From the NCBI GenBank assembly GCA_910587655.1, contig CAJUND010000053.1, positions 1-10,491 on the forward strand: DNA of 10,491 nucleotides, read 5' to 3'. Within the stretch, counting starts at the first letter, position 1, and each line of letters begins with the position of its first letter. Origin of the DNA: an uncultured Agathobacter sp. (GTDB lineage Bacteria > Bacillota > Clostridia > Lachnospirales > Lachnospiraceae). The translations under genes were made by a program, and so were the position numbers. The notes beneath the pieces are model-generated. The model saw only the letters and a program-made list of their open reading frames with translations, did not search any database and had not been told where the DNA came from. Shown piece after piece: positions 7,053 through 10,491 of the stretch.

Positions 7053-8300
7053 CTACTGCTTCGGGAATGTTGGAAATGACTTTATAATGCCATTATAATA
7101 CTGCATAATCATGTAAACATCCATCAGGGTAATATCCCCGTCATTGTCCACATCAGCCGCTTTCCTCTGTGCCTCAGTCAGCGGCGGATTGTTCAGTCCA
7201 CGGATTTCCTTTAATACCAGCACTGCATCCACAAGGTTAATCTCGTTTTTACTGTCCGCATACACATTACCCAGAGTAAACTCAAGATGTGATAAAGTTA
7301 CCGTACAGTCTGCACTGCTTAAATAAAACGGTGTCGGATCACTGATTGCATACTCAACCGCTGTGACTTTAAGAGATACTTTTGTTGTCTCTGTGGCACT
7401 TACCGTATTCCTCGGCTTAAATGCCAGATTAAAAAGCTCTCCGGTATCCTTTTGGGTCAGCTGTTCTGTGGAAATAAACTTTAACTGCAGGGTTCCGTCG
7501 CCTCCTGTTTCTATTTTCTGCCAGGAAACCTTGCCATTCGCATCTTTTCCAAGGGAATGCGAAGAGATATCATATATCAGCTTTTCCTTGTCATAAGAAA
7601 CAGAAATGGTAAATCCGGTAACGCCATCACTGATTTTGGTGATACTTAACGGTATAATAATCTTTTCATCACCGGTTACATCAGCCATCTGAAACTCCAG
7701 GTCTTTCAGCTTTACGGTAAGCGGAACAATATCATCCATTGCTATACTGTTACTGTGGTCTTTATCCGTAAAAACCTTAATCCCTGCAAGTGAAATTTTA
7801 TTTTCTGATGGAATCGGAATTTTTACTGTAAAAGGTATGATAAGAACCAGACCTTCGTTCTGTGCCGCTGCCAGGTCAGAATCCTCCGGCTCGTTTTCGC
7901 CCGCCCATTCCACTTTCAGCGTATCCTGGTCTGTCGTATTGTACGGTGTTACAGATGCTTTCCAGTTTTCTGCGGCATCCCTTGTCTCTGGATACTGTGC
8001 AATGACAAGCTGGTCAGCTTTTACCTCCAGCACAGACTTGTCATAAGTAAGCATTCCTTCCATACCGGCAAATGCATCCATCTGGTAAATGCGGACCTGG
8101 ACCTGCAGGGTATCTCCGGCTCCGAGATTACCGCCGCCCTGTATCAGTTCAATCTTTCCATGTTTCGTTCCTTCCGTTTCTGTCGTCTGTGTGCCCTCCG
8201 TGTCTTCCTCTGCACGAAGTCTTGCCGGATTATTGCACAGGCAGCCAAACAGCAAAACAAATGCAAGTAAAACAGCAACTTCCTTCTTCCGTATTTTCAT
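7053..8300 (-). CDS. Secreted cohesin-cohesin-dockerin protein
   Basis: A 415-residue exported protein. A signal sequence (basic start, hydrophobic 8-20) is followed either by a possible signal peptidase I site after LRA30 or by a weak lipobox, LFGC20, whose Phe at -2 is unusual. A Thr/Glu linker (32-47) follows. Residues 48-197 and 202-340 resemble cohesin domains (for example GDTLQVQVRIYQ, MEGMLTYDKSVLEV, GFTISVSYDKEKLIYD). Residues 342-405 resemble a type I dockerin: the second repeat DVDNDGDITLMD is a canonical calcium loop, while the first, NVYADSKNEINLVD, carries an insertion and is degenerate. Dockerins bind cohesins, so it may join proteins at the cell surface or self-assemble. No glycoside hydrolase is nearby. 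The start is the ATG at 8300, with AGGTGG eight bases upstream; a GTG at 8312 in the same frame lacks such a site. It begins 16 bases after the NUDIX stop, so the two are likely coupled. Confidence 0.85.
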   Translation of the reverse strand: MKIRKKEVAVLLAFVLLFGCLCNNPARLRAEEDTEGTQTTETEGTKHGKIELIQGGGNLGAGDTLQVQVRIYQMDAFAGMEGMLTYDKSVLEVKADQLVIAQYPETRDAAENWKASVTPYNTTDQDTLKVEWAGENEPEDSDLAAAQNEGLVLIIPFTVKIPIPSENKISLAGIKVFTDKDHSNSIAMDDIVPLTVKLKDLEFQMADVTGDEKIIIPLSITKISDGVTGFTISVSYDKEKLIYDISSHSLGKDANGKVSWQKIETGGDGTLQLKFISTEQLTQKDTGELFNLAFKPRNTVSATETTKVSLKVTAVEYAISDPTPFYLSSADCTVTLSHLEFTLGNVYADSKNEINLVDAVLVLKEIRGLNNPPLTEAQRKAADVDNDGDITLMDVYMIMQYYNGIIKSFPTFPKQ

Positions 8301-8316
8301 AACCTCACCCACCTTT

Positions 8317-8790
8317 TTATTTTTTTAATGCCCCCAAATGCTCTCCTGCAATCTTTTCAATCGGCAGAAAATTGTTTGGATTTATTTCATCCCTGGACGG
8401 CAGTCCGCTTAATTCAAAAAATTTAAGCTCCAGTACTTCGGAATCCTGTTTTTTTAAGGTTCCTTCATATGTCCTGCAGAGAAAAATTTCTTCCGCCGCA
8501 TAGATTTCATCCCCGTTTGGATAGAAATAATGCACGGCAGACCCTGAAACATTCATAAAATGCACCAGCTCTTTTGCCATAAGTCCCGTTTCTTCCCGCA
8601 GTTCCCTTGCTGCACACTCCTCAAAGCTCTCTCCCGGTTCCATGGAACCTCCCGGATAGCCCCAGAGACAGTTGTCTGCACGTTTCTGCAGTAAAAGCTG
8701 GTTGTATTCATTGAAAACAAGTACGCCCGCACATGTCATGATCAGGGGACGGTGCCCCACGACTGCACGCAAATCCATAATATATCCCAT
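8317..8790 (-). CDS. NUDIX hydrolase
   Basis: Cleaves a nucleoside diphosphate linked to another group; the substrate cannot be read from sequence. The full NUDIX box is present at residues 48-70 (G, five residues, E54, seven residues, R62-E63-L64, E66-E67, G69-L70), following LLLQKRADNCLWGYPGG. The 157-residue length is typical of a single-domain member. The start is ambiguous. The ATG at 8790 has TAGG about nine bases upstream, but that overlaps a candidate -10 element. The ATG at 8778 (residue 5) has a weaker GGGA and would fit a transcript starting near 8791. It is the first gene of a likely cluster with the cohesin-dockerin and zinc-ribbon genes. Nothing suggests that the enzyme and the secreted protein share a pathway. 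Confidence 0.93.
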   Translation of the reverse strand: MGYIMDLRAVVGHRPLIMTCAGVLVFNEYNQLLLQKRADNCLWGYPGGSMEPGESFEECAARELREETGLMAKELVHFMNVSGSAVHYFYPNGDEIYAAEEIFLCRTYEGTLKKQDSEVLELKFFELSGLPSRDEINPNNFLPIEKIAGEHLGALKK

Positions 8791-8797
8791 ATATCAT

Positions 8798-8826
8798 ATC
8801 CTACCATCTGTAACCAAAAAAGGCAA
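8798..8826 (-). promoter_or_regulatory. Candidate NUDIX-cluster promoter
   Basis: On the minus strand TTGCCT (8821-8826) and TAGGAT (8798-8803) are 17 bases apart, with TG preceding the -10 as an extended element. The predicted start near 8791 is almost at the first ATG of the NUDIX gene, so the transcript would be leaderless or would use the ATG at 8778. The match to consensus is moderate. Confidence 0.4.
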
Positions 8827-8862
8827 GTAGAAATCACAACACACATAAACATACCCGAGTAA

Positions 8863-9567
8863 TTAAAACCCGCGGTTCTTTAAATCTGACACCAGCTGTA
8901 CATAAAATTCCCTGACATCAAATCCCTGAAAGTTCTCCCTATTTAAATCAATCATATCCCCGTGGGAAAGTCCCCGCATCCCGGACGCCTCCAGCCAGAT
9001 AAAGCTGTGCCCCCACTCAAAGGAGTTTCTTCCCACCAGTCCGTCATTTGCCCCGTCAAAATGGCGGACAAACCGGTTTGACAGATTAAGCGGAAACCGT
9101 CCGCCGGACGGTTTCTTCAGACAGGAACCGATACTCTGCACATATACATCCGGGGCTATTTTCTGTTCTGCCTCAAACAGTTCCGCATTTCGCTTTTTAC
9201 ATGCATCCGCCTTTAAATCTTCCACTGCACCAAGAAAATCAGGACAGGTATCGCCAAGCCTGCTCAGGGTGGAATTATAGGCTTTTGCCACCATGTTCTG
9301 CTGCGCAGGTCCGATTTTCTCCAGAAGATAGTCTGCAAATTCACATCCCCTGTGCGGAGTATTGACTGTTGTGAGGGATGCCACATACGGAGCCATCCCA
9401 AGCTTTGCAATGGCATAGCGGGCATCCAGTCCCCCTTTGGAATGGGCAATGATATTGACTTTTTCACAGCCGGTCTGTTTCCGGATTTCCTGAATCCGGG
9501 CTGCAATCTCTTCTGCTGATTCCTTTACACTTGCCGCCGACTGGTGGTTACCGTAAAAAATCCGAGC
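8863..9567 (-). CDS. Lipase gene, C-terminal part (catalytic Ser, Asp, His)
   Basis: This frame is open from just after a TGA at the A6 tract. It encodes GARIFYGNHQSAASV, then the nucleophile elbow IIAHSKGGLDARY with the serine codon at 9439-9441. Next come VNTPHRG and the probable acid and histidine of the triad in FDGANDGLVG and LSHGDMIDL. The first in-frame ATG (9396) lies after the nucleophile, so a protein begun there (177 residues) could not be an active hydrolase. No ribosome binding site supports independent translation. The elbow has Ala where GxSxG usually has its first Gly. No terminator hairpin is seen after the stop. The true product should include the upstream part. Confidence 0.75.
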   Translation of the reverse strand, partial: ARIFYGNHQSAASVKESAEEIAARIQEIRKQTGCEKVNIIAHSKGGLDARYAIAKLGMAPYVASLTTVNTPHRGCEFADYLLEKIGPAQQNMVAKAYNSTLSRLGDTCPDFLGAVEDLKADACKKRNAELFEAEQKIAPDVYVQSIGSCLKKPSGGRFPLNLSNRFVRHFDGANDGLVGRNSFEWGHSFIWLEASGMRGLSHGDMIDLNRENFQGFDVREFYVQLVSDLKNRGF

Positions 9568-10205
9568 CCCGTTTTTTCAAGTTCTGCAGGAATCCTTCCC
9601 CAGTAATTGAAATAACGGGAATCCCTGAAAAACACACCGTGAAGCAGCAGAATCGGATATTTTGTCCTGCATATTCCTGCCATGGCACGCTGTTCGTTTA
9701 ACAGTATTCTGTCGTTTTCAGTCTTAACCTCATCAGAAACAATCCTTATTACTTTTCCCAGGACTATAAGATGGACCACAGGAATCCAACCGCATACGGC
9801 AGCAATCACACGCCAGCGGACCGCCAGCTGGGCAGAAACAATATAGACCCGTACCATGCCGCTCCAGAATACTATATTTTCCACCAGAATAACCGCCAGT
9901 ATATCCAGAAGCCATTCCTTCCATCCGGACAGACACAGACGGGCAGACAGCAGATAAAGCTGTATGGCAGCCGTAATGCTTACCGAAAGCAGAAACGCCC
10001 ACAGCAGTTCCACTCCGGCCTGGCACTGCCTGAGCCTTGCGCTTTTGATGCCGCATCTTCCGCGAACCGGAACTGCCGCTGTTACAAAAAGTATTATGAT
10101 GCTAAATAAAGCCAGCTGAAAAGGTAAACCTGTTTTATAAAGCAGGTATACATTAACAGCCGGCAGAATCAGCAGTGTATTGATTAGTTTTGACAAGATA
10201 TTCAT
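9525..10205 (-). CDS. Lipase gene, N-terminal part (membrane segments and oxyanion motif)
   Basis: The 226-residue frame starts at an ATG with GGGAG seven bases upstream. Hydrophobic stretches near 5-23, 27-46, 64-88, 97-118 and 131-152 suggest four or five membrane helices that anchor the enzyme. The hydrolase domain begins about residue 182 with YPILLLHGVFFRD, where the HG corresponds to the oxyanion region of lipases, and RYFNYWGRIPAELEKTG follows. The last 13 residues (LGFFTVTTSRRQV) come from the shifted frame and do not resemble the family. It has its own promoter (10259-10287). As it stands the product ends before the nucleophile serine and should have no hydrolase activity. What the membrane part binds or acts on is unknown. 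Confidence 0.78.
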   Translation of the reverse strand: MNILSKLINTLLILPAVNVYLLYKTGLPFQLALFSIIILFVTAAVPVRGRCGIKSARLRQCQAGVELLWAFLLSVSITAAIQLYLLSARLCLSGWKEWLLDILAVILVENIVFWSGMVRVYIVSAQLAVRWRVIAAVCGWIPVVHLIVLGKVIRIVSDEVKTENDRILLNEQRAMAGICRTKYPILLLHGVFFRDSRYFNYWGRIPAELEKTGLGFFTVTTSRRQV

Positions 10206-10258
10206 TCCTTTTCTCCCATGTATCTTTTATCTTCATCACGATCATGTAATCTGACCCC

Positions 10259-10287
10259 ATTATATCACGAATCATTACAGTCAACAA
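10259..10287 (-). promoter_or_regulatory. Promoter of the lipase gene
   Basis: The minus strand carries a perfect -10 TATAAT (10259-10264) preceded by TGA (extended -10), with TTGTTG (10282-10287) 17 bases upstream. A TTGACT also overlaps there but would be only 14 bases from the -10. The predicted start near 10252 gives a leader of about 47 bases. It lies just after the terminator of the upstream gene, so the lipase gene is transcribed separately. Confidence 0.7.
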
Positions 10288-10307
10288 CTGAAATTAAACT
10301 TACATTG

Positions 10308-10340
10308 AAAAAAGACGCTGCTATTTAAATCTGCAGCGCC
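10308..10340 (-). terminator. Intrinsic terminator of the GGGtGRT-like gene
   Basis: On the minus strand GGCGCTGC pairs with GCAGCGTC (eight pairs including one G-T) across an 11-base loop, then TTTTTT. It lies about 27 bases past the stop codon at 10367-10369. Confidence 0.88.
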
Positions 10341-10366
10341 TTATTGTTAAAATTTTTTTTATTAAT

Positions 10367-10491
10367 TTAGAACTTACCAGCCTTTGCAGCTTCCTCAACG
10401 GAAACAGCAACAGCGACAGTTGCACCAACCATCGGGTTGTTACCCATACCGATTAAGCCCATCATCTCAACATGTGCCGGAACGGAAGAAG
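10367..10491 (-). CDS. C-terminal end of a GGGtGRT-family-like protein (partial)
   Basis: Only the last 41 codons are in the window; the 5' part lies beyond the right edge. The minus strand reads SSVPAHVEMMGLIGMGNNP, then MVGATVAVAVSVEEAAKAGKF and TAA. From memory this matches the C-terminus of the GGGtGRT family, abundant conserved proteins of unknown function in Clostridia, often near NifU-like iron-sulfur scaffold genes. I cannot verify this without a search, and the family's diagnostic GGGtGRT stretch would lie outside the window. The frame runs open to the window edge and ends at a strong terminator. The sequence is rich in GCT, GTT and GGT codons, which fits a highly expressed gene. Confidence 0.7.
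   Translation of the reverse strand, partial: SSVPAHVEMMGLIGMGNNPMVGATVAVAVSVEEAAKAGKF

Larger units (their letters stand above)
8863..10205 (-). pseudogene. Frameshifted membrane-anchored alpha/beta-hydrolase (lipase/esterase) gene
   Basis: Two adjacent minus-strand reading frames join into one lipase-like protein of about 447 residues if a single base is restored near 9567-9577. The frame ending at 9525 leaves family-like sequence right after AELEKTG, and the next frame resumes at once with GARIFYGNHQSAASV, which completes the expected fold. The break lies at an A6 run followed by C and a G4 run (read on the minus strand). One extra A would give EKNGAR and one extra G would give EKTGAR. 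The rest of both halves looks intact, with no other stop. It could be a real mutation, a slippage-switched gene, a -1 ribosomal frameshift or a sequencing error. Each half alone lacks part of the active site. Confidence 0.8.

Noticed and set aside
7080..7106. Repeated TATAAT-like sequences near the 3' end of the cohesin-dockerin gene as an internal promoter
   Set aside because: No -35 at suitable spacing was found on the minus strand, and the bases are explained by the coding sequence QYYNGIIK.
8312..8312. GTG at 8312 as the start of the cohesin-dockerin gene
   Set aside because: No ribosome binding site lies upstream of it, while the ATG at 8300 has AGGTGG at eight bases and gives a better signal peptide.
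8861..8877. Short palindrome around CCGCGG at the lipase gene end as a terminator
   Set aside because: The stem is only about four pairs with a three-base loop and has only a TTTT at the stop codon, too weak to call a terminator.
9264..9506. Minus-strand 80-residue open frame within the lipase gene
   Set aside because: It lies in a different frame from the family-like sequence (nucleophile elbow and VNTPHRG), and its translation has no recognisable pattern.

Overview
No mobile element, CRISPR array, RNA gene or defence locus is visible, and I found no convincing new multi-gene system. This is a compact, ordinary stretch of what looks like a low-to-moderate GC Clostridia chromosome, most likely Lachnospiraceae. 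That assignment is inference. It rests on AGGAGG-type ribosome binding sites, TTGACA/TATAAT promoters, T-tailed hairpin terminators, a Bacillus-length leucyl-tRNA synthetase, a 7-TM plus EAL signalling protein, a cohesin/dockerin protein and the tail of what I take to be a GGGtGRT-family protein. Every supported gene lies on the minus strand, so transcription runs right to left.

Right to left: the window opens with the 3' end of a GGGtGRT-like gene (10367-10491) closed by a hairpin terminator. Next, with its own promoter, is a membrane-anchored alpha/beta-hydrolase (lipase/esterase) gene (8863-10205). It is split by a one-base frameshift at a homopolymer tract, and its nucleophile serine falls in the part that the main ORF loses. 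A tight cluster follows: NUDIX hydrolase, secreted cohesin-cohesin-dockerin protein, and zinc-ribbon/DUF4190 membrane protein, with gaps of about 16 and 40 bases.

Next is a branched-chain amino acid operon, ilvN (acetolactate synthase regulatory subunit) then ilvC (ketol-acid reductoisomerase). It is driven by a near-consensus promoter surrounded by inverted repeats, has a stable hairpin between its two genes, and ends in a strong terminator. The catalytic subunit ilvB is not in the window. A monocistronic c-di-GMP phosphodiesterase-like gene (7 TM, dead GGDEF, intact EAL) comes next. The last large gene is leuS, with its own TTGACA promoter, a short leader without a T-box, and a terminator. 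Left of that terminator (1-169) lies an apparent upstream region for a gene outside the window. It holds a ten-codon ORF with a good ribosome binding site and two candidate promoters.

The amino-acid genes (ilvN, ilvC, leuS) supply and use branched-chain amino acids but are separated by terminators and promoters, so they look like neighbouring units, not one operon. The items most worth a second look are the frameshifted lipase, the structured ilvN-ilvC junction, the inverted repeats at the ilvN promoter, the mini-ORF at the left edge and the variant motifs in LeuRS and IlvC.
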